Positions 54,538-63,585 of a stretch of 64,000 nt of DNA are shown here, in pieces. Numbering within the stretch: position 1 is the first letter of the stretch; each line of letters starts with the position of its first letter. The stretch covers positions 1 to 64,000 of the forward strand of contig JAQYET010000033.1 in the NCBI GenBank assembly GCA_028723525.1. The letters run 5' to 3'. Both the position numbers and the translations under genes were made by a program. This DNA comes from Prevotellaceae bacterium (GTDB lineage Bacteria; Bacteroidota; Bacteroidia; Bacteroidales; Bacteroidaceae). A model generated the notes under the pieces. That model saw nothing but the letters and a program-made list of their open reading frames with translations, made no database searches and had not been told where the DNA came from.

Positions 54538-56577
54538 TCAGAAAGGCTTGCGGAACCGGCACGGCTCTTGGGCGTCGTTCCATCGCGAACAACCGTAGGC
54601 GGTATTCCCTTTTATCACTTTTCCCTTTCCGCAAAGGGGGCACTTCATGCCGGCGCGGAGACGTTTCGAGATGGTCTCGGCGGTCTTGCTCCTGCCCTTT
54701 GCCGGCTTCTCTTTCTCCTTTGTGGCAGGAGGGGCTGTCACGTGGCGGTTGGTGTTGTCGCTGATAACTTGCTTCACGATTTCAGTAACCTGCTCTTTCA
54801 GTCCGTTGATGAATTCCTCCGGCGAACCGCCTCCGTGCTCGATGTCGCGCAGACGCTTCTCCCAAATGCCCGTAAGTTCGGGACTTTTCAGCAGCTCTTC
54901 GTGTATCACGTCAATCAGTTCCATTCCTGTTGAGGTTGCCACGATGTTCTTTTTCTCTCTCCTTATATAATTACGCTTGAAGAGAGTCTCTATAATTCCT
55001 GCCCTCGAAGAGGGTCGCCCGATGCCGTTTTCTTTCATCGCAGCCCGCAGTTCGTCGTTATCCACAAACTTTCCCGCCGTCTCCATTGCCCTGAGCAGCG
55101 ATGCCTCGGTGTAGTGTTTGGGCGGTACGGTGGTTTTTTCGGTGAGCGTAGGCATGTGTGTTCCGCTCTCACCCTTGGCGAAGTCGGGCAGTGTGCGCTC
55201 ATCACCGGTGTTCTCTGCTGCCGCGTCTTGCGGAGAGTCGCCCTTTTCATGAGTGACAGTCGCACCCTGTCCGGCATAAACCACACGCCAGCCTTGGTCG
55301 GAAATGACTTTTCCGGAGACCTTAAACTCAATGTCTTCTACCATTCCCAGCACCGTTGTGGTGGCAAATTTGCAGTCGGGATAGAACGCCGCGATGAAGC
55401 GTCGCGCCACGAGATCGAACACCTTTTGCTCGTCGTCGCCCAGTCCTTGAGGCGTTACTCCGGTGGGGATTATGGCATGGTGGTCTGTTACCTTTGATGT
55501 GTCGAACACTCGTTTCGACTTCTTCAGCGGCTTTCCGCTCAGCTTTTTCACCAAATCAGCATACGGATGCTGCCCGTCGAAGGTGGTTTTGAAGAGCCCG
55601 TTCATGGTCTGCGGACATTTCGGATAGATGTCGTCGGATAGGTATTGCGTGTCAACGCGAGGATAGGTGGTGAGTTTCTTCTCGTAAAGACTTTGTATGA
55701 GATTGAGCGATTTCTCTGCCGAGAAACCGTATTTGCGGTTGAGGTCAACCTGCAGCGATGTGAGGTCGTATAGCTGCCGGGGTGCTTCCGTGCCGTTCTT
55801 CTTCTGCACATCGGTCACGCTGAACGGCTTGTCGGCAATGGTTGCGAATGCTTTCTCGCCCTCTTCCTTCGACATGAACTTGCCGCTTGTGGCTGTGAAC
55901 TGCGTGTCGCGGTATATCGTGGCGAGCACCCAGTATGGTTCGGGCTTGAAGTTGTCAATCTCTTTCTGCCGGTTGACAATCATCGCCAGCGTAGGAGTTT
56001 GCACCCTGCCTATGCTCAGCACCTGTCTTCCCTGCCCATACTTCACGGTGTATAGCCGCGTTGCGTTTATTCCGAGCAGCCAGTCGCCGATTGCCCGCGA
56101 CAGTCCTGCCATGTACAGAGGGCGGTATTCGTCTTGGTCTTTCAGTTTTTCAAATCCTTCGCGTATCGCCTCGTCGGTCATCGACGAAATCCACAGCCGT
56201 TTCACCGGGCACGTCGCACCCGCTTTCTGCATCACCCAACGCTGTATCAACTCTCCTTCTTGTCCCGCGTCGCCGCAGTTTATAATGCCGTCGGCAGCCA
56301 GCATCAGTTGCTGTATTACCGCGAATTGCTGTTTTATGCTCGATTGTTCTATAAGTTTTATGCCGAAACGTTGCGGTATTATGGGCAGCGAGGAGAGGCT
56401 CCATGCCTTCCACATCGGCGTGTAGTCGTCAGGCATTTTCAGTTCGCAAAGGTGTCCGAAAGTCCATGTCACCTGATACCCGTTACCCTCCATATACCCC
56501 TGTCGCTGTGATGTTGCACCGATAATTTTGGCAATGTCTCTTGCCACACTTGGTTTCTCTGCTATACAAACAATCAT
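54538..56577 (-). CDS. topB: DNA topoisomerase III
   Basis: 679 residues, type IA topoisomerase. The TOPRIM domain shows MIVCIAEKPSVARDIAKIIG, CGDAGQEGELIQRWVM and the conserved acidic residues. The active-site tyrosine is in LTTYPRVDTQYLSDDIYP, and HHAIIPTGVTPQGL and NGIGRPSSRAGIIETL follow. The C terminus has a zinc-binding tail (MKCPLCGKGKVIKGN, then CSRWNDAQEPCRFRKPF). It relaxes and decatenates single-stranded DNA crossovers. The N terminus and lack of plasmid neighbours support a chromosomal TopB. Confidence 0.95.
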   Translation of the reverse strand: MIVCIAEKPSVARDIAKIIGATSQRQGYMEGNGYQVTWTFGHLCELKMPDDYTPMWKAWSLSSLPIIPQRFGIKLIEQSSIKQQFAVIQQLMLAADGIINCGDAGQEGELIQRWVMQKAGATCPVKRLWISSMTDEAIREGFEKLKDQDEYRPLYMAGLSRAIGDWLLGINATRLYTVKYGQGRQVLSIGRVQTPTLAMIVNRQKEIDNFKPEPYWVLATIYRDTQFTATSGKFMSKEEGEKAFATIADKPFSVTDVQKKNGTEAPRQLYDLTSLQVDLNRKYGFSAEKSLNLIQSLYEKKLTTYPRVDTQYLSDDIYPKCPQTMNGLFKTTFDGQHPYADLVKKLSGKPLKKSKRVFDTSKVTDHHAIIPTGVTPQGLGDDEQKVFDLVARRFIAAFYPDCKFATTTVLGMVEDIEFKVSGKVISDQGWRVVYAGQGATVTHEKGDSPQDAAAENTGDERTLPDFAKGESGTHMPTLTEKTTVPPKHYTEASLLRAMETAGKFVDNDELRAAMKENGIGRPSSRAGIIETLFKRNYIRREKKNIVATSTGMELIDVIHEELLKSPELTGIWEKRLRDIEHGGGSPEEFINGLKEQVTEIVKQVISDNTNRHVTAPPATKEKEKPAKGRSKTAETISKRLRAGMKCPLCGKGKVIKGNTAYGCSRWNDAQEPCRFRKPF

Positions 56578-56601
56578 TTCAATTTGTCGTTTTTACGCCT
56601 G

Positions 56602-56609
56602 CAAAGGTA
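56602..56609 (-). promoter_or_regulatory. -7 element of topB
   Basis: Minus strand TACCTTTG, 25 bp upstream of the ATG at 56577. The -33 element is weak (AT-rich only). Confidence 0.6.
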
Positions 56610-56672
56610 ACAATTTTTGCCGTAAAACATGTTTTTTTTAGCAAAAGCCTTCTCGGTTTCGTTTTATTTTCC

Positions 56673-56680
56673 TATCTTTG
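56673..56680 (+). promoter_or_regulatory. -7 element of the lutABC operon
   Basis: TATCTTTG, 71 bp before the lutA ATG. It is divergent from topB. No perfect TTTG at standard spacing. Confidence 0.6.
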
Positions 56681-56750
56681 CAGAGTAAAATCATTAAGAC
56701 ATTGTTTTTTTTGTTTACACGTATAGGTTTTAAAAAATACTAAGAACATT

Positions 56751-57488
56751 ATGAAAGTAGGTTTGTTTATACCATGTTATGTCGATGCCGTTTATCCCGA
56801 AGTGGGTATTGCGACGTATCGATTGCTGAAGCATCTTGGCGTTGACGTGACATATCCGCTTAACCAAACGTGTTGCGGACAGCCTATGGCAAACGCCGGA
56901 TTTGAGAAAATGGCGACGCCGTTGGCAGAGAAGTTCGAACAGAAGTTCAAGGACTTTGATTATATTGTGGCTCCATCGGTAAGCTGCACGGCGTTTGTGA
57001 AGCTTAACTATCCGCGCCTGCTGAAGGGGCATCACGAGTGTATGACGTCAGGAAAGATAATGGATGTTGTCGAGTTCCTGCACGATGTGCTGAAGGTTGA
57101 CAAGCCCTTGGGCAAGCTGAAAGCAAAGGTCAGTCTGCACAATTCATGTCATGGCGTGCGCGAGCTTGGGCTGTCGTCTCCGTCTGAAGAGAATGTCCCG
57201 GAGTTCAACAAGATAAAAGACCTGCTGAAGTTGGTGGAAGGTCTTGAAGTGGTAGAGCCGGAACGCTCCGACGAATGTTGCGGTTTCGGAGGAATGTTCT
57301 CCGTGGAAGAGACCTCTGTCAGCGAGCAGATGGGAATAGATAAGTTGAAACGTCACATAGACACAGGGGCAAAGTACATCACCGGTCCCGACTGTTCGTG
57401 CCTCATGCACATGGCAGGTATATCGAAGAAGCGCGCAATGCCTATCGAGTTTAAGCACGTAGTAGAAATTTTAGCGACAGGATTATGA
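56751..57488 (+). CDS. lutA: lactate utilisation protein A (iron-sulfur oxidoreductase)
   Basis: 245 residues with two CCG-type cysteine-rich domains. The first has PCYVDAVYPEVG and NQTCCGQPMANAG, the second LHNSCHGVRELG and DECCGFGGMFSVEE. These hold an unusual iron-sulfur cluster. LutA is part of the LutABC complex that oxidises L-lactate to pyruvate. It overlaps lutB by 4 bp (ATGA). Operon order lutA, lutB, lutC is as in Bacillus. Confidence 0.94.
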   Translation: MKVGLFIPCYVDAVYPEVGIATYRLLKHLGVDVTYPLNQTCCGQPMANAGFEKMATPLAEKFEQKFKDFDYIVAPSVSCTAFVKLNYPRLLKGHHECMTSGKIMDVVEFLHDVLKVDKPLGKLKAKVSLHNSCHGVRELGLSSPSEENVPEFNKIKDLLKLVEGLEVVEPERSDECCGFGGMFSVEETSVSEQMGIDKLKRHIDTGAKYITGPDCSCLMHMAGISKKRAMPIEFKHVVEILATGL

Positions 57489-58855
57489 GTACATCACATT
57501 CATTAGCAGCAGATAAGTTCCTTCAAAATCAGAAGTATGCTGCATGGCATGACGCAACGTTCTGGTCGGTTCGTACCAAGAGAGACAATATGGCAATCGG
57601 ATTGGATGAATGGGAACAGTTGCGCGAAAAAGCGTCACAGATAAAGCGTCACACAATTACCCATCTTGACGAATATCTCGAGCAGTTTGCCACTAACGCC
57701 GAGAAGAACGGCTGTATCGTACACTGGGCGAGCGATGCACGTGAGTTCAACGAGATTGTATTGGGCATTCTCTGCGAACACAAGGTTAAGAAACTGGTGA
57801 AGAGCAAGTCGATGCTTACAGAGGAATGTGACATGAATCCATACCTTGAGATGCACGGCATTGAGGTGGTGGAGACCGATTTGGGCGAGCGTATCATACA
57901 GTTGAAGAACCAAAAGCCGAGCCATATCGTAATGCCTGCAATCCACTTGAACCATGATGACGTGGGAGAACTCTTCGAGAAAGAACTCGGTACCGAGCCC
58001 GGCAACCACGACCCAACATATCTTACATACATGGCGCGTCTGAGTTTGCGCAACGAGTTCCTCACGGCAGACGCCGGAATGACAGGAGCAAACTTCGGAG
58101 TGGCAGACACGGGAGACATCGTGGTGTGTACAAATGAGGGCAATGCCGACATGAGTACATCGTGTCCGAAACTGCACATCGCGGCAATCGGACTCGAGAA
58201 GGTGGTGCCTAACTATGACAGCCTTGCCGTGTTCCAGCGCATGCTTTGCCGTGCCGGAACAGGTCAGCCGACAACAACCTACACCAGCCACTTCCGCAAA
58301 GCGCGCCCCACTGCAGAGAAGATGCACATCATCTTGGTGGATAACGGACGCTCGGAGTGGATCGCCGACCCCGAACATTGGGAAGTGCTGAAGTGCATAA
58401 GGTGTGGTTCCTGCATGAACACATGCCCCGTATATCGCCGCTCGGGAGGATATAGTTACAGTTATTTCATCCCCGGTCCGATTGGAATTAACCTCGGAAT
58501 GTTGCGCAGCAAGCAACAACACTCGGGCAATGTCTCGGCATGTACGCTCTGTCTCAGTTGTCAAACGGTGTGCCCGGTGAAGATAGATCTCGGCGACCAA
58601 ATATACAAGTGGCGTCAGCGTCTCGATGAATACGGTACTGCCAACAAGCAAAAGAAACTCATGTGTAAGGCAATGAGCTTCCTCTATGGCAACCCCGCGG
58701 TGTATAACACGGCACTGAAGTTCGCCCCGATAGCCAACTACGTGCCCTCGTTCATCATGGAGTGCAGTCTTAATCCTTGGGCAAAGGGTCATAGCATGAT
58801 GACCTTCCCTAAGAAGAGTTTCCACGACATGTTCAAGAGTGGTATGCTGAAATGA
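57485..58855 (+). CDS. lutB: lactate utilisation protein B (iron-sulfur, LUD domain)
   Basis: 456 residues. An N-terminal LUD domain is seen (ADAGMTGANFGVADTGDIV, preceded by HASD-type WASDAREFNEIV). The C-terminal ferredoxin-like part has two clusters: CIRCGSCMNTCPVYRR and CTLCLSCQTVCPVKIDL. It passes electrons from lactate oxidation. The start overlaps lutA, and lutC follows after 49 bp. Electron acceptor and lactate permease are not in the window. Confidence 0.95.
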   Translation: MSTSHSLAADKFLQNQKYAAWHDATFWSVRTKRDNMAIGLDEWEQLREKASQIKRHTITHLDEYLEQFATNAEKNGCIVHWASDAREFNEIVLGILCEHKVKKLVKSKSMLTEECDMNPYLEMHGIEVVETDLGERIIQLKNQKPSHIVMPAIHLNHDDVGELFEKELGTEPGNHDPTYLTYMARLSLRNEFLTADAGMTGANFGVADTGDIVVCTNEGNADMSTSCPKLHIAAIGLEKVVPNYDSLAVFQRMLCRAGTGQPTTTYTSHFRKARPTAEKMHIILVDNGRSEWIADPEHWEVLKCIRCGSCMNTCPVYRRSGGYSYSYFIPGPIGINLGMLRSKQQHSGNVSACTLCLSCQTVCPVKIDLGDQIYKWRQRLDEYGTANKQKKLMCKAMSFLYGNPAVYNTALKFAPIANYVPSFIMECSLNPWAKGHSMMTFPKKSFHDMFKSGMLK

Positions 58856-58904
58856 AGGCAGGAAATAGTCAACTTCTAACATCTAACATTCAACTTAAAA
58901 GTTT

Positions 58905-59489
58905 ATGAGCAATAAAGAAGATATTCTGTCGCGTTACAGAGCAAACATAAAGCAACGGTTCGACATGCCGAGTCTTGACGACATTAAAGCCATAACCTAC
59001 CCGGACCCGCTGGTACAGTTCATCACAATGAGTCAGAACGTGGGCGGAAAGGTGGTGGAATTGCAATCGGGACAAGACCTTAACAGCCTCGTTCGCGAAC
59101 TATATCCAGAGGCAAAGGAGATTGCAAGCAACCTTCCGGAGATAACGATAGCCACCCGCAACCCCGACAGCATTGGCTCGGCGCAGGCTCTCAACAACAC
59201 TGATGTGGGCGTGATACGCGGCATCTTCGGCGTGGCAGAGAACGGTTGTATATGGGTTCCGCAGCAAATGGAGGAGAAAGTGATGTGCTTCATATCCGAA
59301 AATCTTGTCATTCTGCTGAAGAAGTCGGAGATAGTAAACAACATGCACGAGGCATATCGGAGAGTGGAGTTCAACGACTACGGCTACGGAACGTTCATCA
59401 GCGGACCGTCGAAGACTGCCGACATCGCACAGGTTCTCGTCATGGGAGCACAGGCGGCACGCTCTGTCACTGTGGTACTCATACCCTGA
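58905..59489 (+). CDS. lutC: lactate utilisation protein C (LUD domain)
   Basis: 194 residues, a single LUD domain: the C-terminal GYGTFISGPSKTADIAQVLV with the family's SGPSxTADIE-type motif, and GVIRGIFGVAENGCIWV in the middle. Third subunit of the LutABC lactate oxidation complex. A terminator hairpin follows 30 bp downstream, ending the operon. Confidence 0.92.
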   Translation: MSNKEDILSRYRANIKQRFDMPSLDDIKAITYPDPLVQFITMSQNVGGKVVELQSGQDLNSLVRELYPEAKEIASNLPEITIATRNPDSIGSAQALNNTDVGVIRGIFGVAENGCIWVPQQMEEKVMCFISENLVILLKKSEIVNNMHEAYRRVEFNDYGYGTFISGPSKTADIAQVLVMGAQAARSVTVVLIP

Positions 59490-59520
59490 TTTACACTCGC
59501 CGGCGTGATATTCCGGCAGA

Positions 59521-59557
59521 TAATCAGACACGTAGCAGCCGTTTACGTGTCTGATTA
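59521..59557 (+). terminator. terminator of the lutABC operon
   Basis: TAATCAGACACGTA (59521-59534) pairs exactly with TACGTGTCTGATTA (59544-59557), loop 9 nt, followed by TTTTATAC. A strong Rho-independent terminator. Confidence 0.88.
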
Positions 59558-59670
59558 TTTTATACTAACGCCCCTCGTATGACTCGCTATGGCAGATAAT
59601 AATGCAGAAAAATGGAAAAAAGTGGGGCAAAAATGCAAGATTTTCCGCCGTTTTGTGTTATTATATATAG

Positions 59671-59691
59671 GTGGAATGAATATAATTCCAC
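59671..59691. promoter_or_regulatory. inverted repeat upstream of the third ECF sigma gene
   Basis: GTGGAAT (59671-59677) and ATTCCAC (59685-59691) flank a 7-nt AT loop, with AGGTGGAAT/ATTCCACACCT extending partly. It lies about 105 bp before the sigma start and could be an operator. The rest of the 306-bp spacer 59490-59795 beyond the lut terminator has nothing else I can name; no TAnnTTTG promoter is clear. Confidence 0.4.
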
Positions 59692-59795
59692 ACCTGACAA
59701 CAGATATACCGGTGCAGACACGGCGAGAAAAACACTGCTGTGAATTGTGGATATAGAAAGGATGTAAATACAATAAGAAAGCGTGGCAGAGCAAA

Positions 59796-60338
59796 GTGGG
59801 CACGGAAGAAAGACTATTGCATGACATAAAGGCTGGGAAACGTGAGGCTTCGCGAAATCTCTACGACCGTTATTCGGGTGTCGCCATGTCAGTGTGTCTG
59901 CGCTACATGGGCAATGAAGAGGATGCCCGCGACGTGTTGCAAGACGCTTTCGTGAAGATTTTCACACGCATCGGCGAGGTCAGGTTCAATGGTGAGGGCA
60001 CACTGAAAGGCTGGATATTGAAAGTCACCGTAAACGAAGCCCTCAACGCTTTGCGGCATCGAGTGCGGTTCTCCGATACCGACGAACTGCCCGATGTTCC
60101 CGAAGAGGAAGCACCCGACGTGAGAAACGTGCCGCTGGAGGTGCTGATGCAGATGATAGGAGACTTGCCCACAGGCTACAGAACGGTGTTCAACATGTTC
60201 GTATTGGAACAGGTGAGCCACAAGGAGATAGCTTCGCAGCTCGGCATAAAAGTGAGTTCGTCGGCGTCGCAACTGCTGAGAGCAAGGAAGATGCTTGCAC
60301 ACAAGATAAACGAATACGTAAAACGAAACGGCAAATGA
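59796..60338 (+). CDS. ECF sigma factor with barrel-type partner
   Basis: 180 residues from a GTG (GTG GGC ACG GAA); no ATG stands before region 2. Region 2: SRNLYDRYSGVAMSVCLRYM and DARDVLQDAFVKIFTRI, then GWILKVTVNEALNALRHR. Region 4: LPTGYRTVFNMFVLEQVSHK and QLGIKVSSSASQLLRARK. The next gene begins inside the last codons (4-bp ATGA overlap) and is the probable regulator. The regulon is unknown. Confidence 0.9.
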   Translation: MGTEERLLHDIKAGKREASRNLYDRYSGVAMSVCLRYMGNEEDARDVLQDAFVKIFTRIGEVRFNGEGTLKGWILKVTVNEALNALRHRVRFSDTDELPDVPEEEAPDVRNVPLEVLMQMIGDLPTGYRTVFNMFVLEQVSHKEIASQLGIKVSSSASQLLRARKMLAHKINEYVKRNGK

Positions 60339-61576
60339 TAAAGGAAGACTGGACATCAAGGCTTAGAGAGAGGTTGGAGGGACATTCCGCTCCTGCCCCC
60401 GAGGGACTGTGGCAGCAGATAGAACGGCGGCTTCCTAAGAACGTAAAGCCCGGAAACTCACCACTGAGGAGGTGGCTTTCTGCGGCTGCCGCTATCCTTT
60501 TAGTACTTGGAGTGGGGCTGTCGCTATTCTGGAAAGGCGACAAAACCATTGGAGACAATGCAAAAACCGGCAACATCACACTTCAGAATGACACATATCA
60601 TGGCGCAGAAAATGTGCCCGGAGCACTTTCCCCTGCCGACATTGCAGATGACATGGCAGCACAGACAACGGCAAGTGGCAGAGAACAGATAAGTTTCAGC
60701 GTCGGCAACAAGAACTATATCCTGCAGACAGAAACCGTAGATGGCAAGCCCGTAACGGTGACAGTAAGGGTGGAAGACAAGATAAACGCGGATAAGGAAG
60801 TGGCGTGTAACTCCTCTTCATATCTCTCACGGAAAGACGACGGGCAGCGATTGGTGCGCCGTAACAGCTACTCTGTGATGCCGAAATCGTTTGAGCCCAT
60901 TCCGCGTTTCCGCCATCGCTTCACGGCAAGTCTTGCTGCGAGCGGTCTGGCAATGACCGACCTGAGAAGTTCTAACGGCATCTTTGTAAACCCGGTAATG
61001 CTCAGCGGATATGGCAATGGCAACAATGGCGGCGCAGATGGCAACCCCTTGCCGTCGCAACTCTACCTCTCCGGCTACGAAGAACGTACCGAACACAAGG
61101 CTCCGTTTGCCATTGGCGTCAGGTTGGGATATGACATAACGCCGCGTATGTGGGTGGAGTCCGGACTGCAATACAGCAAGTTGTCGTCAACCTTTGTCAG
61201 GGAAATCAGCGGAAACGAATTTAAAGCCGAGCAGTCATTGCACTATGTGGGAGTGCCTCTTGCCGTGGGCTACAGACTGCTTGATGTTGGCAGACTGTCA
61301 TTCTACGGCGTTGCCGGAGCACAGGCAGACTTCAACGTGAAGTCGGATAACAGTGTTGATGGCGTGAAGAGCGAACCGGTGAGAGACAACGTTCAGTTCT
61401 CTGCCAATGCCTCCCTTGGCGCACAGTTTAAACTCACGCCGCAACTCGGTATCTACGTTGAGCCGGGAGCGCGTTATTATTTTGACAACGGCAGTTACGT
61501 TGACAATTATTTCAAGGATAAGAAACTCAACTTCAACCTGCAGGTTGGAGCGCGTTGGAACATCGGAAAAAAGTAA
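60335..61576 (+). CDS. anti-sigma-like head fused to an outer-membrane beta-barrel
   Basis: 413 residues. A cytoplasmic head of about 42 residues (GLWQQIERRLPK) precedes one membrane helix (about 44-66, WLSAAAAILLVLGVGLSLFW). A periplasmic linker of about 125 residues follows, then from about 192 a porin-like beta-barrel: RHRFTASLAASGLAMTDLR to LNFNLQVGARWNIGKK, a typical aromatic outer-membrane end. No cleavable signal is seen, so the chain would touch the cytoplasm, inner membrane and outer membrane. It overlaps its sigma gene by 4 bp, so it is the likely direct regulator. Confidence 0.8.
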   Translation: MIKEDWTSRLRERLEGHSAPAPEGLWQQIERRLPKNVKPGNSPLRRWLSAAAAILLVLGVGLSLFWKGDKTIGDNAKTGNITLQNDTYHGAENVPGALSPADIADDMAAQTTASGREQISFSVGNKNYILQTETVDGKPVTVTVRVEDKINADKEVACNSSSYLSRKDDGQRLVRRNSYSVMPKSFEPIPRFRHRFTASLAASGLAMTDLRSSNGIFVNPVMLSGYGNGNNGGADGNPLPSQLYLSGYEERTEHKAPFAIGVRLGYDITPRMWVESGLQYSKLSSTFVREISGNEFKAEQSLHYVGVPLAVGYRLLDVGRLSFYGVAGAQADFNVKSDNSVDGVKSEPVRDNVQFSANASLGAQFKLTPQLGIYVEPGARYYFDNGSYVDNYFKDKKLNFNLQVGARWNIGKK

Positions 61577-61592
61577 TCCCTATGTCTTTTTG

Positions 61593-63374
61593 TTATTGCA
61601 TGCTGTCTTCTTTCGGCTTCAGCAGCACGTGGTTTTCGCTTCGCCACACCTCCTCGTATGACGACATCGAAGACAGAATGCTTCTCACGTGCCTGAAACC
61701 GTCGGTCTCTTGGTCTTCGTCAATCAGCAGATAAGGCAGCCTTTTGCCTTCGATGCCCTTTTCGTAGGCAGTGCGCAGGTAGCGTTCTGTCATGCTTTTG
61801 GTGGAGAAGATGTCGGTGAATATGCCGTAAGGCTTGCAATCGAGCACCGAAATCATTGTTATTGAGAAGTTGCAGATGAGGTGGCTGCCACTCGGAATTA
61901 TCGGTTTCACCTCTCTTACCATCCTGTTGTGTAGGTCGGCATTGTCCTTGTTTGTGAGCAGTAAGCGCGTGGCTTTGCTGTCGATAGTGTAGCGGCAGTC
62001 GATGCGGTTGCCGTCTTCCATCATCGGGCGTAAGATGTTTGTCACCGTCAAACCTATGCAAATGGATGCTATGATATACCTTACAGCCTTTGTTTCTCTT
62101 TGGAACGACGGCTTTTTCCCACCCTTTGCAATCACTGCCACAGCCAAAGGAAGGGCGAGGATGCACATTGTCTGACCGTAGAATTGACTCGTACCGTTGC
62201 TGCCGAGAGGGAAGAACAGAGGAGGGAAGAATGAGAGAGCGACGAGCGTTAAGGCTTGATATTTGAGGCTTGAGGATTCTTTCTTCGCTTCGCTTCGAAA
62301 GCCTGTTCCGGCGGAGCCGAGCCGAGCGATGAGCGAGGATGAGTGTTGGGAGGGGAATTTTCTGCTGTATATATAGAGCAGGAAGGCGGCGAGACAGAAG
62401 CCGACGGTGGTGTTTGCGGAAATTCCGTCTTGCCATACAACGATGATTACCATAGCCGAAAGTATGCAGTAAGCAAGGTGTAGGAGGCGTTTTCCCACCT
62501 GTATGTTTGCCAGAATGAAACCATACATCACAAAGGCGATGAACAGCGACATTCTTATTTCTCCCAAAATATCAATGAGATAACATCTTATTATCGACTT
62601 CATACTATGCGGGTCGGTGCTGTCACCGCTTATATGTATAAGGTCGCCGACGGTGAGTTGCAACACTCCTAACGTGCCGTCTGCCCACGCCATGCCGACA
62701 ACCATGAGGCAGCCTGCTGCCACCCCGGTGAAGAAAGCGGCGATATGCTTCAGCCAAGCCACCTTGATGTCATAGAGCAACGAGATGACTATGGCAAAGA
62801 ACGGCAGCATGACGAAAGACAGATTGACAAGGCGGAGGAAAAACGATATGCCTATCACCACTCCCGATAAGGCAATGGCAGTCAGCGGTCGGCGGCAGGA
62901 GTGCAATCCCTTGTGATACAACAGAATGGCGCATACGAGCATAAATATCGACAGGTCGTTATAGTTGATTTCGCTGTAAGCCCCATACTGTGCAAGCACC
63001 GTTATGGCAAGTCCGGCGATGATATGCTTAGTCTTTATGAAGTTGCGCAGATACAGGTAGATGATGACTTGCAAGGCGGTGAGCAGAACAACCCTCAATA
63101 TGCGCAGCCCGAGCAGCATTTCAATGCCGAGCAGGTTGCACACCGCGCTGCACAGGTGATAAGTGAGATACCACTGTCCGAGATAATAGGTCGTGTAAGG
63201 GTCGGCATTGAAGTGCCTGTAGCCGGAGATGTAAATTCCGATGTCGAAGTGTGATATGCCTTGAAAGGATGTAGCGAGAAGGAATATCGCAGCAATGGCA
63301 AGATATATTGCGAACGACAGACTGCCGTTTCCGCTCTGCCTGTCATAAATAAAATTGTTGTCTCTCTCAGTCAT
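61593..63374 (-). CDS. large polytopic membrane protein, GT-C glycosyltransferase-like
   Basis: 593 residues from the ATG at 63374 (MTERDNNFIYD). About ten to twelve membrane helices are followed by a C-terminal periplasmic part of about 120 residues (from IDCRYTIDSK). The first loop holds HFDIGIYISGYRHFNADPYT, with the Asp typical of GT-C enzymes. This suggests a lipid-linked sugar transferase, but I see no decisive motif. A charged low-complexity stretch in an inter-helix loop looks inserted (see the entry at 62252). Array E lies upstream. Confidence 0.7.
   Translation of the reverse strand: MTERDNNFIYDRQSGNGSLSFAIYLAIAAIFLLATSFQGISHFDIGIYISGYRHFNADPYTTYYLGQWYLTYHLCSAVCNLLGIEMLLGLRILRVVLLTALQVIIYLYLRNFIKTKHIIAGLAITVLAQYGAYSEINYNDLSIFMLVCAILLYHKGLHSCRRPLTAIALSGVVIGISFFLRLVNLSFVMLPFFAIVISLLYDIKVAWLKHIAAFFTGVAAGCLMVVGMAWADGTLGVLQLTVGDLIHISGDSTDPHSMKSIIRCYLIDILGEIRMSLFIAFVMYGFILANIQVGKRLLHLAYCILSAMVIIVVWQDGISANTTVGFCLAAFLLYIYSRKFPSQHSSSLIARLGSAGTGFRSEAKKESSSLKYQALTLVALSFFPPLFFPLGSNGTSQFYGQTMCILALPLAVAVIAKGGKKPSFQRETKAVRYIIASICIGLTVTNILRPMMEDGNRIDCRYTIDSKATRLLLTNKDNADLHNRMVREVKPIIPSGSHLICNFSITMISVLDCKPYGIFTDIFSTKSMTERYLRTAYEKGIEGKRLPYLLIDEDQETDGFRHVRSILSSMSSYEEVWRSENHVLLKPKEDSMQ
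62252..62343 (-). other. in-frame low-complexity insertion in the membrane protein gene
   Basis: AGGCTTGA occurs twice, 14 bp apart (62252-62259 and 62266-62273), then CTTCG three times in tandem, then GAGCC/GAGCG/GAGCGA repeats. The encoded loop reads roughly SSSLIARLGSAGTGFRSEAK plus KESSSLK, unlike the hydrophobic helices on both sides. It looks like a repeat element that entered without breaking the frame. Confidence 0.45.
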
Positions 63375-63458
63375 CACGTTAATATGTTTTGTCGTTAATG
63401 TCCTTTCATACGCAGTATTGTTACCACCGACGCTGCCGAAGCAGGCTTGCTGCATCGT

Positions 63459-63539
63459 AAATTTGCCGATTTTACCCACCAAAATCGCCGAATTTGCAAT
63501 GTAAAATCGCCGAAATTACTTTGCAAAACCGCCGAAATT
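63459..63539. repeat. 22-bp-phased TCG(G/C)CGA repeat array E (4 units)
   Basis: Units start at 63459, 63481, 63503 and 63525: AAATTTGCCGATTTT, AAAATCGCCGAATTT, AAAATCGCCGAAATT and AAAACCGCCGAAATT. Linkers are ACCCACC, GCAATGT and ACTTTGC. More diverged than the others, but spacing is exact. It lies 46 bp downstream of the aminotransferase stop. Confidence 0.88.
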
Positions 63540-63585
63540 GCTTTTGTGGAGAAATCCTTTTAAAGGCGGAAAAGGCTGCTTCCGG

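Noticed and set aside
57635..58882. A 415-codon frame antisense to lutB
   Set aside because: lutB has two ferredoxin-type clusters and sits in lut operon order; the antisense frame shows nothing.
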